Assembly (NCBI GenBank): GCA_947564465.1
Contig: CANOCV010000006.1
Location: forward strand, 18,644 to 82,643
Source of the DNA: an uncultured Roseburia sp.
GTDB lineage: Bacteria > Bacillota > Clostridia > Lachnospirales > Lachnospiraceae
Direction: 5' to 3'
Length of the DNA: 64,000 nt
A model generated the notes under the pieces. That model was not told the origin of the DNA, did no database searches, and saw only the letters and a list, made by a program, of their open reading frames with translations. Positions 44,465 to 52,344 of the stretch are shown here, in pieces (the stretch's first letter is position 1; every line of letters starts with the position of its first letter). The position numbers and the translations under genes were made by a program.

Positions 44465-44522
44465 CGAAAAAGATTTGGGTGCCAAAACACGTACCAAAAC
44501 GTACATGTTTTAACACCCAAAT
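44465..44522 (-). terminator. Intrinsic terminator after the HIT gene
   Basis: ATTTGGGTG (minus 44522-44514) pairs with CACCCAAAT (44481-44473), with further pairing inside (AAAACA/TGTTTT and GTAC/GTAC), then CTTTTTC. A long, strong hairpin insulating flgM from upstream transcription. Confidence 0.75.
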
Positions 44523-44538
44523 ACTGAATATCACTTTC

Positions 44539-44964
44539 TCAAACACGCTCCACGAAAAGCGCATCACAGATCTTTTTCATCTCCTCCGGCGAAAATGTCT
44601 CGTGCGTCCATTTTAAAATATCCGTATTCTTCCCTTCCTTATAACGCGGAATCAGATGGATATGAAAATGAAATACCGTCTGTCCTGCTATCTCACCATT
44701 GTTCTGCAAAATATTAAATCCGTCGCATTTTAATACCTCTGTCATATGAACTGCCATTTTTTTCGCAAGCTTCATTGCCGCGCCCACGACCTCCTCGTCA
44801 ATTTCATAGAGATTCGCATAATGCTCTTTCGGCAGAATCAGCGCATGTCCCTTTGAGGCGGGGCTTGCATCCAATATGACGCAAAACATCTCATCCTCAT
44901 AGATCGTGTTTGACGGAATCTCTCCGGCTATAATCTTGCAAAATATACAATTATCATCTCTCAT
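44539..44964 (-). CDS. HIT-family nucleotide-binding hydrolase
   Basis: HIT proteins hydrolyse nucleoside phosphoramidates or dinucleotide polyphosphates. The 141-aa product opens MRDDNCIFCKIIAGEIPSNT, with the paired cysteines common in Firmicute HIT proteins, and has the catalytic triad as QTVFHFHIHLIPRYKEGK. ALILPKEHYANLYEID is the usual substrate-binding segment. I take the second of two adjacent ATGs because AAAGGG is better spaced; the first would add one residue. Single gene with a strong terminator. Physiological substrate unknown. Confidence 0.93.
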   Translation of the reverse strand: MRDDNCIFCKIIAGEIPSNTIYEDEMFCVILDASPASKGHALILPKEHYANLYEIDEEVVGAAMKLAKKMAVHMTEVLKCDGFNILQNNGEIAGQTVFHFHIHLIPRYKEGKNTDILKWTHETFSPEEMKKICDALFVERV

Positions 44965-44969
44965 CATTC

Positions 44970-44996
44970 TAACCCTTTCTATTATTTTGTCGATAT
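44970..44996 (+). promoter_or_regulatory. Possible SigD-type promoter of the histidine kinase gene
   Basis: TAAC (44970-44973), 15 nt, GTCGATAT (44989-44996) on the plus strand, overlapping the start of the HIT gene. The -35 differs from TAAA/TAAG at one base. The leader to the ATG at 45118 would be about 115 nt. Confidence 0.35.
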
Positions 44997-45117
44997 TTGT
45001 TGTACAGTTATGATTGATTTTAAAAATCAAACATGCTAAACTTCCATATGTTATCTTTCAAAGTCTGACACATCTTAAATATAAAACACTTTACTTACCG
45101 ACAGGGGGAATCTATCC

Positions 45118-45768
45118 ATGTTAACAAACGAGGACTACGCCAAAGCGTTCCATGAAATCAAAAATTCTATCGCAATTGTCAACAGTTCCATCCAGCTTCT
45201 CGAAAGTCAGCATCCCGAACTTAGCGACTATGAATACTGGCAGGATTCCATAGAAGCGCTCAACTACCTGAAACAGATGGTTCAGGAACTTTCACAGGCA
45301 AAACTCACTTCGGATTTCCCAATGCAGCAGGTTAACCTGAATACGTTTTTAAAGTCCCTTGTTCTATCCGTCCACAGCCTTTATTTTAACCGCAAATTCC
45401 AGTGCAAGTATAACTTTGAGCCCGATCTGCCCCTGATTATGGCCGATCCGCTGCGCCTAAACCAGGCAATTATGAATCTGATCAAAAATGCCTACGAAGC
45501 CATGGAATCCGGAGGATGCGTTGAGATTACCGCATACTGCCGGAACAACATGATACATATTGATATCACCGACTTTGGCGGCGGTATCGCCCCCGAATAT
45601 GAAAAGCATTTATTTACGCCCTTCTTCACTTCCAAATCAAACGGAACCGGACTCGGGCTTGCGATCACAAAGCAAATCATAGAAAGCCACAACGGAAGCC
45701 TGGATTTTGTATCATGCTCCGGAACCGGATGCACCTTTTCCATCCTTCTGCCGGCAGCCGACAAATAG
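45118..45768 (+). CDS. Soluble histidine kinase without sensor domain
   Basis: The 216-aa protein begins directly with a dimerisation/phosphoacceptor helix, KAFHEIKNSIAIVNSSI, with His12 as the phosphorylation site. An HATPase_c domain follows: N box QAIMNLIKNAYEAME (about 116-130), DFGGGI (152-157), FTPFFTSKSNGTGLGLAI (166-183) and GTGCTFSILLP. No transmembrane segment, PAS or GAF domain is present. The ATG has AGGGGG 9 nt upstream. No response regulator lies nearby. The signal must come from a partner protein. A possible SigD promoter hints at a motility link. Confidence 0.88.
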   Translation: MLTNEDYAKAFHEIKNSIAIVNSSIQLLESQHPELSDYEYWQDSIEALNYLKQMVQELSQAKLTSDFPMQQVNLNTFLKSLVLSVHSLYFNRKFQCKYNFEPDLPLIMADPLRLNQAIMNLIKNAYEAMESGGCVEITAYCRNNMIHIDITDFGGGIAPEYEKHLFTPFFTSKSNGTGLGLAITKQIIESHNGSLDFVSCSGTGCTFSILLPAADK

Positions 45769-45781
45769 CCCGGGATCCCTT

Positions 45782-46774
45782 CTATTCGAATACAAATATC
45801 TGGTCCAGCATCCGCAGCGTCTTAAAATTGCCTTTCGCAGTCATCTCTCCCGTCATAAAGGCCCTCTGGAAAGTCATTCTGCCCGCGACAATATTATCAA
45901 ACACTTCGGTCGTCAGCTTGGCATAGATATCCGTATTATCCTGTTGCCCATAATGGCAGCTTACCTCCTCATTATCCACTTCCACACAGAGCGGCTTCTT
46001 TTTTTCCTCTATCATAAACAGGTAATTCGCCTTAAAATCCGTCTGCGCCACAAAGTGCGACTCTAAATCTGCAATATAGGCCGTTGTCTCATCCGTCTGC
46101 TGCTGATTTAGCATCCCCTTAAACATAGAGGACAATTCCTCAATATCCTCTTTTTGTTTTTTTACATATGTGTCGTCCGCAACATATTTGGAAAGCTGCT
46201 CACTCTCCTGCGGCGTAAGCTCTAACTGCTGAGTCCTTAACACCGACCTTGTCACCGCCTGATTGCTGGTCGGCAGACTTTTTTGCTTCTGCGATATCGT
46301 ACGGTAGAGATTCTCCGCCTTCTTCTCTATGATGACGGAATATTCATTGTTCATCTCAAAACTTACCAAATCATCGACATAGCCGCATAATCCGCTGCAC
46401 GGCAGCCCTCCCAAAATCTCCCACGCATTCGCCAATGTCAGCTCACCTTCCCGCTCGCCATACGTAGTCGACATCACAATCGGCTGCATATAAATTGTCT
46501 TTATCCGCTCCTTATCCCCATAAAACCAGCAGGCATCAAGAAACTGCTGCATATAACCGCCGATTCCCAGCCATTCCACCGTCGTGGCAAGTATAATACC
46601 GTCCGCGTCCTTCAGCGTGTGCGGCAGCGTAGATATGCTGCTCTTATCCTCATAAATATTATACCGCTGCACATTCACCCGAAGCTCCAGCAGTACTTCC
46701 TCCATTTTATTAATCACATAGAGTGTCGGATCATCCAAAAGACCTCTTCCGCCATAATATATATTTACGTTCAT
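45782..46774 (-). CDS. Flavodoxin-like / SCP2-like fusion protein
   Basis: The N-terminal 170 aa resemble NADPH-dependent FMN reductases/flavodoxins: MNVNIYYGGRGLLDDPTLYV, ILATTVEWLGIGGYMQQFLD and VMSTTYGEREGELTLANAWE in the flavin-binding positions. A charged helical linker (about 170-240) leads to a C-terminal domain like sterol-carrier-protein 2: CHYGQQDNTDIYAKLTTEVF and IVAGRMTFQRAFMTGEMTAK, then GNFKTLRMLDQIF. SCP2 domains bind lipids or other hydrophobic ligands. GGAGG stands 6 nt before the ATG. It may reduce a hydrophobic substrate held by the SCP2 part; this is inference. Convergent with the histidine kinase gene, 14 nt apart. Confidence 0.75.
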   Translation of the reverse strand: MNVNIYYGGRGLLDDPTLYVINKMEEVLLELRVNVQRYNIYEDKSSISTLPHTLKDADGIILATTVEWLGIGGYMQQFLDACWFYGDKERIKTIYMQPIVMSTTYGEREGELTLANAWEILGGLPCSGLCGYVDDLVSFEMNNEYSVIIEKKAENLYRTISQKQKSLPTSNQAVTRSVLRTQQLELTPQESEQLSKYVADDTYVKKQKEDIEELSSMFKGMLNQQQTDETTAYIADLESHFVAQTDFKANYLFMIEEKKKPLCVEVDNEEVSCHYGQQDNTDIYAKLTTEVFDNIVAGRMTFQRAFMTGEMTAKGNFKTLRMLDQIFVFE

Positions 46775-46829
46775 ATTCTGCCTCCAGTTTTCCCTTGTCC
46801 TTACAGTATATAAATAAATTTAATGAAAA

Positions 46830-47882
46830 TCAATCTTTTCTGTACGATTTCTTTCTGTATAGCAGAATACCCAAGACAATTCCTCCTGCCAATCCGCCTA
46901 CATGCCCCCAGTTATCAACCCCCACGCTCGTAAAACCGTAATACAGCGACAGCGCCGCCATAAACGCAATTCCCCTGGCAGTCAGATTTCCGAGTCTGCC
47001 TTTATTCCTGAGCGCAACCCAGAGCAGTCCGCCGATCACCCCAAATACCGCTCCTGACGCTCCGGCCGAAACCGCCGCCTCGCTCTCCCTCACCATCATG
47101 AACAAAGAAAACAGACCTGCCCCCACTCCGGAAAGCAGATATAAAAGTAAATACCGGATATGCCCCAGGGCCTCCTCAAGATACTTTCCCGCAAAAAACA
47201 ACATAACCATATTGTTCATCAGATGTTCAATTCCGAAATGCAAAAACATACTGGTAAATACACGGTACCATTCCCCGCCCGCCAGAATAAAATCCGGGTA
47301 CATGCCGCCGTGCTCTAAGATAAAAATTGCATCCTCCGGATCACCAAAAACCGCGCACAAAAGGAAGATCAGCACGTTAACCGCCACTATTCCGATACTG
47401 ATATACGGAAGCCGCTTTTTTTCTGCCGCAGCCCACGCCGCTCTTTCCCTCATCCCGATATCAGTCTCCATCTGCGAAAGCAATTCGCTCAATCCGTAAA
47501 AATCCCCCGGCTGATTCTCATATATAACCAATCTTCCGGCATTTGTATCTAAAATCCAGATTCCTTCATACCCGGCGCAAAGCTCTCGATATGCCTCCTT
47601 GTTGCCTGTCACAAGCAGCGTCAAAATCTGCACATCATAAATCGGCTCTTGATCCGGATACGCAATATCTTCTCCCTGCGGATGCAAAAACAACTCACGC
47701 AAACTCCCGGTCAGCTGTTCATATTGTGCATTTTCAAGGCAAAAGTCCTCATGCGCATAAATTCCCAACACAATCCGAGCCACACCGTCCACGTACCGGT
47801 AGTATACGCCCGCTTCCTTTGGTAAAACTTTTCTGTATTGATATCCCCCCTGCTTCAGGAGACGGTCTATTTCTGCTATCAC
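46830..47882 (-). CDS. Rhomboid family intramembrane serine protease
   Basis: Rhomboids cut transmembrane segments of other proteins within the membrane. The 350-aa protein has a soluble N-terminal domain (about 1-155) and six or seven helices. The catalytic Ser276 is in GASGAVFG and His327 in NWGHVGG; His220 and Asn224 are in EHLMNNM. WYRVFTSMFLHFG is the family L1 region. The start is the GTG at 47882 with GAGGG 7 nt upstream. It ends the Tad pilus operon; a role in processing pilus or surface proteins is possible but not shown. Confidence 0.92.
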   Translation of the reverse strand: MIAEIDRLLKQGGYQYRKVLPKEAGVYYRYVDGVARIVLGIYAHEDFCLENAQYEQLTGSLRELFLHPQGEDIAYPDQEPIYDVQILTLLVTGNKEAYRELCAGYEGIWILDTNAGRLVIYENQPGDFYGLSELLSQMETDIGMRERAAWAAAEKKRLPYISIGIVAVNVLIFLLCAVFGDPEDAIFILEHGGMYPDFILAGGEWYRVFTSMFLHFGIEHLMNNMVMLFFAGKYLEEALGHIRYLLLYLLSGVGAGLFSLFMMVRESEAAVSAGASGAVFGVIGGLLWVALRNKGRLGNLTARGIAFMAALSLYYGFTSVGVDNWGHVGGLAGGIVLGILLYRKKSYRKD

Positions 47883-47940
47883 GGCATTTCCCTCGCTTTT
47901 TCTCCCATGATACTCTCAAATTCCCGCTCTGTAAAGCAAT

Positions 47941-49077
47941 TTATCCCCTATGAATCCCAAAACAATACCGTTCCCCGGCAAACTCTACCGTATCCTCCGG
48001 CAAAATCTCCACTTTTTCTTTGTAATTCAGCAGTCTCCCGTTAACCCATGTACCGTTCCGCGAATTGAGATCTTCCAGATAACAGACGTGTCCCTCCCTC
48101 GTAATCCGTGCATGCATCCGGCTTACAGACTTTACCTGTATTTGAATATCTGCATCCTTTCCGCTCCCCACCGTAACGCTTTTTTGATCCAGAAAAATAT
48201 CTCTCCCGCATTCCTCCCCAAGGAATCTCAAAATCCCACCCACAGGCTCTTCCCCTTCTGCTCCCAAAAACACGGTATCTCCCGACATTTCCTCCTTAAA
48301 ATCTTCCGGTGCAAACACTACCTGATACTCTTTTTTACCTTCCCCCCGCTTAAATGCCCCGGCAGGAGGCAGCTTCTTAATAATACTTTCCCTTTGTTCC
48401 CTTATAAATGCCGCCGCCCTCTCCCTCCAAAGCATTCTCTCTCCATTTTCCCGTATCTGCACGATTTTTTCCTCTGTCTCCTTTGCAGGTACATCCTCTT
48501 GTTTCTCCGGCAAGCTCCTCTCTTCCTTCTTAGACCAGACATCCTCCCGCCGAAGAATTTCCCATATTTCCTCCATGGTAAAATTTGGCTCCAGCGTCTT
48601 CTGATAAACAAGATACCCCAGCTCCACCGCACTTCTCTCACTATGGTCAAGCTTCGTCAGCAAATACTCCATGAAACGCCTAAGCTGCCTGTGCAGCGGC
48701 TCCTGCGCCAAAATTCCATAGCAAAAATAAACCTCCTCTCCGGCTGCCCCGACATAAATCATCTCCGGCTCCAGCATGATATAGCCTTCATCCAGTAAAA
48801 AGCTTTCTACATTTTCCACACACCCCTTTAACGCCGCCATAAACATTTTAAAAAAATCACCGTCCAGCTTATTTCCCTTCAAATATTCCTCAAACGCCTG
48901 CCTCCCGGTAATATCATACCAATATTCCGTTCTTCCGTCCGCCATTGCTACATCAAACTCCAGAAAATAGCCAATCCTGTTTCGGCGAAACATATCCAAA
49001 TGATATCCCGGCATATCCGTCTCGGCGATAATCACCATAAAGCTCTGTCGCATTGTCCTTTGATATGTTATTTCCAT
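47941..49077 (-). CDS. FHA domain protein of the Tad locus
   Basis: The 378-aa protein has an N-terminal domain of about 165 aa typical of FHA proteins in clostridial Tad loci (TYQRTMRQSFMVIIAETDMP, with GYIMLEPEMIYVG and FMEYLLTKLDHSERSAVELG). A charged linker follows (about 190-250). The C-terminal FHA domain (about 295-378) has VGSGKDADIQIQVKSVSRMH, ARITREGHVCYLEDLNSRNG and TWVNGRLL. FHA domains bind phosphothreonine, implying Ser/Thr kinase input. No kinase gene is in the window. The start overlaps the upstream pseudopilin gene by 10 nt. Confidence 0.88.
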   Translation of the reverse strand: MEITYQRTMRQSFMVIIAETDMPGYHLDMFRRNRIGYFLEFDVAMADGRTEYWYDITGRQAFEEYLKGNKLDGDFFKMFMAALKGCVENVESFLLDEGYIMLEPEMIYVGAAGEEVYFCYGILAQEPLHRQLRRFMEYLLTKLDHSERSAVELGYLVYQKTLEPNFTMEEIWEILRREDVWSKKEERSLPEKQEDVPAKETEEKIVQIRENGERMLWRERAAAFIREQRESIIKKLPPAGAFKRGEGKKEYQVVFAPEDFKEEMSGDTVFLGAEGEEPVGGILRFLGEECGRDIFLDQKSVTVGSGKDADIQIQVKSVSRMHARITREGHVCYLEDLNSRNGTWVNGRLLNYKEKVEILPEDTVEFAGERYCFGIHRG

Positions 49078-49289
49078 TCCAAATCCCCCGCTATCTCTTT
49101 TGCATGCTTAAGCCTGCGCACCGTCGTGACAGGCTCCGTTACACACGTCTCGCCCATTTCCCCTAATTTCTCTGATGTCTCCCGATACATCTCAAGCGCC
49201 TGTGTCATCACAAACGCCGTAAGGAAAATCAGAATTGGCATTAAAAACGACGCCTCCACTGTGTAACTCGCCCTTACATACTTCTTCAT
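49068..49289 (-). CDS. TadE-like pseudopilin, short
   Basis: The 73-aa protein opens MKKYVRASYTVEASFLMPIL, with the TVEA motif of TadE-type pseudopilins (cleavage before the hydrophobic stretch, Glu near +5), and one membrane helix to about residue 30. The C-terminal part is polar. The ATG overlaps the stop of the upstream peptidase gene as ATGA. It is probably a minor pilus or secretion pseudopilin. Function beyond that is unknown. Confidence 0.75.
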   Translation of the reverse strand: MKKYVRASYTVEASFLMPILIFLTAFVMTQALEMYRETSEKLGEMGETCVTEPVTTVRRLKHAKEIAGDLEWK

Positions 49290-49699
49290 AAAAATATCAT
49301 CTCCAAATACGCCAAAAACAAGAAGGGAACAAATGCAATCTCATCCTTCCGCTTTTTCTTTTTCATCAAAAGCAGCACACCCGACCAGATTCCGCAGAAC
49401 AGTAATCCATGGAACAAAAGTCTTGCATTTTCCCAAAATCCAAGATAAATTCCGCTCACCAACAGTACCAGTCCGTCTCCGATTCCGATTTGTCCGCTAA
49501 CCGCACCTATAATCAATAGTGCCACGCCCAAAAGCACGCCCGCAAACAGGCTGTATATAGACAAATTTCTGTAATACAGATGCAACAATACTCCCGCAAT
49601 CCCAAACAACAGAACCGGATAAACCATCACCTGTTTTTTCTTAATATCCTCCAGAGAACACCATCCAAGCATTCCCAATAATGTATATGACTGTATCAT
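49286..49699 (-). CDS. Prepilin peptidase-like membrane protein (second A24 copy)
   Basis: The 137-aa protein has several hydrophobic helices and the A24 aspartyl peptidase pattern: a first Asp in SLEDIKKKQV (near residue 18) and GIGDG in GAVSGQIGIGDGLVLLVSGI (about 86-90). The ATG at 49699 has GGAGGGG upstream. A larger, more typical enzyme (56511-57002) stands at the head of the same operon. This one may process the TadE-like pseudopilins beside it. The first Asp is followed by IKKK rather than the usual VRTRRIPN, so activity is less certain. Confidence 0.75.
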   Translation of the reverse strand: MIQSYTLLGMLGWCSLEDIKKKQVMVYPVLLFGIAGVLLHLYYRNLSIYSLFAGVLLGVALLIIGAVSGQIGIGDGLVLLVSGIYLGFWENARLLFHGLLFCGIWSGVLLLMKKKKRKDEIAFVPFLFLAYLEMIFL

Positions 49700-50496
49700 T
49701 TTTCCCCTCCGCATTTTGCACAGGCCTTTTTGCCGCCCGCTTCCGATAACTTTATTTTATAAATACTGCGCTTCAGGCCGCTGCAGTCTAACGCGCCGTG
49801 ATATGCATCCCCATAATCCGTAATATAGACATATGCACATGCAGACTTCATACACCTTCCGCACGGCTTATACTTCGCTCCCGACTTATTTCTCAAACGG
49901 GCAGCCTCTCCCATAGAAACTCCCCGGATAGTCAAATCCAAATAGGAACATTTTCTCGTTCTGTGATATACTCTGCCGTTCTCCGTGACATAGACCCATA
50001 CCTCCTCCTCTTTCTTTCCTCCAATGTCCTGCCCGGTCCATTTGTGTACTTTTACATGCTGCCTTACCGGCAGTGTGATTTTTCCAAATATGCCTATCGG
50101 AAATTTTATCCGGTACGCCGCATGCAGCTTGATATAATCTCCCTCTTCCCCTGCATCCCAAATTCGAATACCTGCCGCGCCGCCGTCTATATATGAGAAA
50201 ACCGTCTCCCTCTCTTTCAGTCTTCCAATCAACCGTGTTCCGGCCGATATCGTTGTTACAGCCCGTCCTGCCGTGCTCGCCTTATCAGCCTCAAGGCACG
50301 CGTACTCTGACAACACCCTGCCTGTATAATTTAAAGCGTCCTGTGTCTGCATCTGCAGCTTCATCACCTGGAAGAAAAACAGAAGCGCCGCAAAAAAACA
50401 CAGAAATACCGGAACGCTCACCGCTGCCTCCACAGTAAACGAGGCAGGAAAAGAGGCACAAAACGGTGTCTCCTCATTTTCGGGAAAAAATGGCAT
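49696..50496 (-). CDS. TadE-like pseudopilin with tandem Cys/His modules
   Basis: The 266-aa protein has the TadE-type segment SFTVEAAVSVPVFLCFFAAL (about 19-38), then an exported part. Its C-terminal 95 aa hold two repeats of the same pattern: VYHRTRKCSYL...YKPCGRC and AYHGALDCSGL...KKACAKC, that is H-x5-C, about 26-32 residues, C-x2-C. They look like small zinc-binding units and would sit outside the membrane. The ATG at 50496 has AAAGGG 6 nt upstream, and lies inside the loop of a 20-bp inverted repeat (50455-50590). It overlaps the next gene by 4 nt. Role: pseudopilin with a metal-binding tip, inferred. Confidence 0.75.
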   Translation of the reverse strand: MPFFPENEETPFCASFPASFTVEAAVSVPVFLCFFAALLFFFQVMKLQMQTQDALNYTGRVLSEYACLEADKASTAGRAVTTISAGTRLIGRLKERETVFSYIDGGAAGIRIWDAGEEGDYIKLHAAYRIKFPIGIFGKITLPVRQHVKVHKWTGQDIGGKKEEEVWVYVTENGRVYHRTRKCSYLDLTIRGVSMGEAARLRNKSGAKYKPCGRCMKSACAYVYITDYGDAYHGALDCSGLKRSIYKIKLSEAGGKKACAKCGGEK

Positions 50497-50590
50497 AGTC
50501 AGCCCTTTGAAATGTGTGAGAGAGTTTTTTATTTTACTTTTATTTGTATATTTATACATACTTCTTTTAGGAGACACCGTTTTGCACCTC
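50455..50590. repeat. 20-bp inverted repeat bracketing a ribosome site
   Basis: Arms 50455-50474 (GGCACAAAACGGTGTCTCCT) and 50571-50590 (read in reverse, GGTGCAAAACGGTGTCTCCT) match at 18 of 20. In the mRNA they would enclose about 96 nt that include the start of the pseudopilin gene; the 3' arm lies in its first codons. Confidence 0.55.
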
Positions 50591-50632
50591 TTTTCCTGTC
50601 AATATTCCAAATCACTTTCTGTCCCTTGATTT

Positions 50633-52171
50633 TCAAGTAAAGTATGACGCTTCTTTGTAAAAGCTCCATCTGTAATTCAATTCTTTTCCTGTCCCAACAG
50701 TTGCAAGCGACAGAAACAGCACGTTGGCCCGATAAACATACATCATAGAAAAGCTGTGTATCAGACAATCCATACGCAGACCTTCATATCCTTCTTCTCT
50801 TCCGATATTCTGCTCCATCAGGTTCATTGCCCGAAGACATACTTTTTTGTCTTTTGTGAAAAATAAAAGTATTCTAAGATAATCCTCGTAAGAAAGCCCG
50901 CTTTCACATGTTTTTGCTTTCGCAAACTGCTGATTTTCTTTTAATCCTCCAACGTCCACAGACCAATCGGCCGCCGTTTTTATGATCGGTATTTTTTCCC
51001 CCGCAAGCAGGCTTTTAACATCCGATACGCTTTCCGCGAACGCCCATACCGCAAGAATTGCCTGCTGCACCCCCTTCACCAAAAGAGGATTGCCGCTAAA
51101 ACCGGCAAGCATTGTGGCAAGCGAGAGCGCCTGCGAGCATTTCTCTGCATCTGTCTGCAAATATACATAATTGGCGGCCTCGCGTATAACTAAAATCCTT
51201 TCGCACACGGACACAAGATTAGCCTGATCCGACGCTTTTCCCGCTATCATATACTCAATCTCATAATCCAGGGCATGTTCGTCTTGCGACTCCGGCGGGC
51301 TTTGATAGGAGGTAAAATATTTCATAAGGTATTCCTGAAACAAAACATCCTCATACCAGCCGCCCTTTTGATCCGTTTTCATATTTCCCTTATTTTTTGA
51401 GCGTTTCTCCAAAACGGTATCTGCGTCAATTGCCTTGTCGGAAATCTGCCTTACATCCGCGCCTACAAGCGCCAGTATTCCGGTATTCTTCCATTTCCCG
51501 ATATAATCCAAAGGATTCTTTGTAGCAGACGCTTCTTGTACGGAAGTTTTTTCTTGTTCGTTTGATTTTTTTACACTCTTCTTTTTTTCTCTCTTTACTT
51601 CCTGCTGCGCCGCTTCTTTTGCGTCCTCTATCCCGCGCTTTGCATCCTCTACTTTTTTATCCATATCGCCTGCCGCTTCCGTCACGCCGCCTGCTTCTTT
51701 GAGCTTTTTATGTAAAATCTCCGCGGCTTCCATAGCGATATTATCCTTCATATAATCCGCTGCCAGATAATAAAAATCCATACCGCCGTCATCCGTCACA
51801 AGCGCATATTCTTCCATACAGGCGCTTTCGGCTTCCAGTCCAAACATGCGGTAATTACTTCCCCCTTCGGCATCCTTCTTAAGGTTCTCCTCGGCCAGCG
51901 CCAACGCTGCTTCCTCTATTTTTACCGCATCCAAGCTGCCATTCTTACCGGCGCCGTCCAGCAGAAACAGATGGTACTTCTCCCACAACGGCCTTACATA
52001 TCCCGCCAGAACGGACTCATTGACAAGCTCGCCGTTTTGTTTCGCACAGCTTTTTAATCCCTCGATCCTCGCACCCTCCAGGAGCGTAAAAACAAGCGAA
52101 GATACCAGCAGCAGTATGAGTGCGAAGAATACGCTGCTGCTGCCCTTTGGGCGGTACATGTACCTAAACAC
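50633..52171 (-). CDS. DUF5702-like exported protein of the Tad locus
   Basis: The 512-aa protein has an N-terminal membrane helix with pseudopilin-like character (SSSVFFALILLLVSSLVFTL, about 11-30) and then a large extracytoplasmic part. A Lys/Glu-rich stretch (about 185-215, REKKKSVKKSNEQEKTS) separates an alpha-helical N-terminal section from a C-terminal section with NYVYLQTDAEKCSQALSLAT and LSYEDYLRILLFF, which recur in this family. It starts with a GTG overlapping the pilin stop by 8 nt; an ATG four codons later is the alternative. Function unknown; constant Tad partner in clostridia. Confidence 0.75.
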   Translation of the reverse strand: MFRYMYRPKGSSSVFFALILLLVSSLVFTLLEGARIEGLKSCAKQNGELVNESVLAGYVRPLWEKYHLFLLDGAGKNGSLDAVKIEEAALALAEENLKKDAEGGSNYRMFGLEAESACMEEYALVTDDGGMDFYYLAADYMKDNIAMEAAEILHKKLKEAGGVTEAAGDMDKKVEDAKRGIEDAKEAAQQEVKREKKKSVKKSNEQEKTSVQEASATKNPLDYIGKWKNTGILALVGADVRQISDKAIDADTVLEKRSKNKGNMKTDQKGGWYEDVLFQEYLMKYFTSYQSPPESQDEHALDYEIEYMIAGKASDQANLVSVCERILVIREAANYVYLQTDAEKCSQALSLATMLAGFSGNPLLVKGVQQAILAVWAFAESVSDVKSLLAGEKIPIIKTAADWSVDVGGLKENQQFAKAKTCESGLSYEDYLRILLFFTKDKKVCLRAMNLMEQNIGREEGYEGLRMDCLIHSFSMMYVYRANVLFLSLATVGTGKELNYRWSFYKEASYFT

Positions 52172-52331
52172 TTGCCGCCTTTTTACTGATTGTCTTGAAA
52201 ATATCTTCTACAAGACTTGTGATTTTCGATTTAAAAAGAATAACCAGTGCAATCAGGACCACCACGATAAGTACGACCTCCACAACCGCCATTCCGTCTT
52301 CCTCCGATATAAAACGTCTTATTTCTCCCAT
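52164..52331 (-). CDS. Flp-type major pilin (short gene)
   Basis: A 55-aa type IVb prepilin. The sequence MGEIRRFISEEDG is followed by a cleavage site G/MAVVEV with Glu at +5 of the mature protein, then a 20-residue hydrophobic helix (VVLIVVVLIALVILF). A polar amphipathic tail follows, KSKITSLVEDIFKTISKKAA. This is the Flp1-like architecture. The ATG at 52331 has AAAGGAG 7 nt upstream; another ATG two codons earlier overlaps that site. It lies between tadC and the DUF5702 gene, where the pilin is expected. Presumably the main fibre subunit exported by TadABC. Confidence 0.85.
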   Translation of the reverse strand: MGEIRRFISEEDGMAVVEVVLIVVVLIALVILFKSKITSLVEDIFKTISKKAASV

Positions 52332-52344
52332 ATCCATTCTCCTT

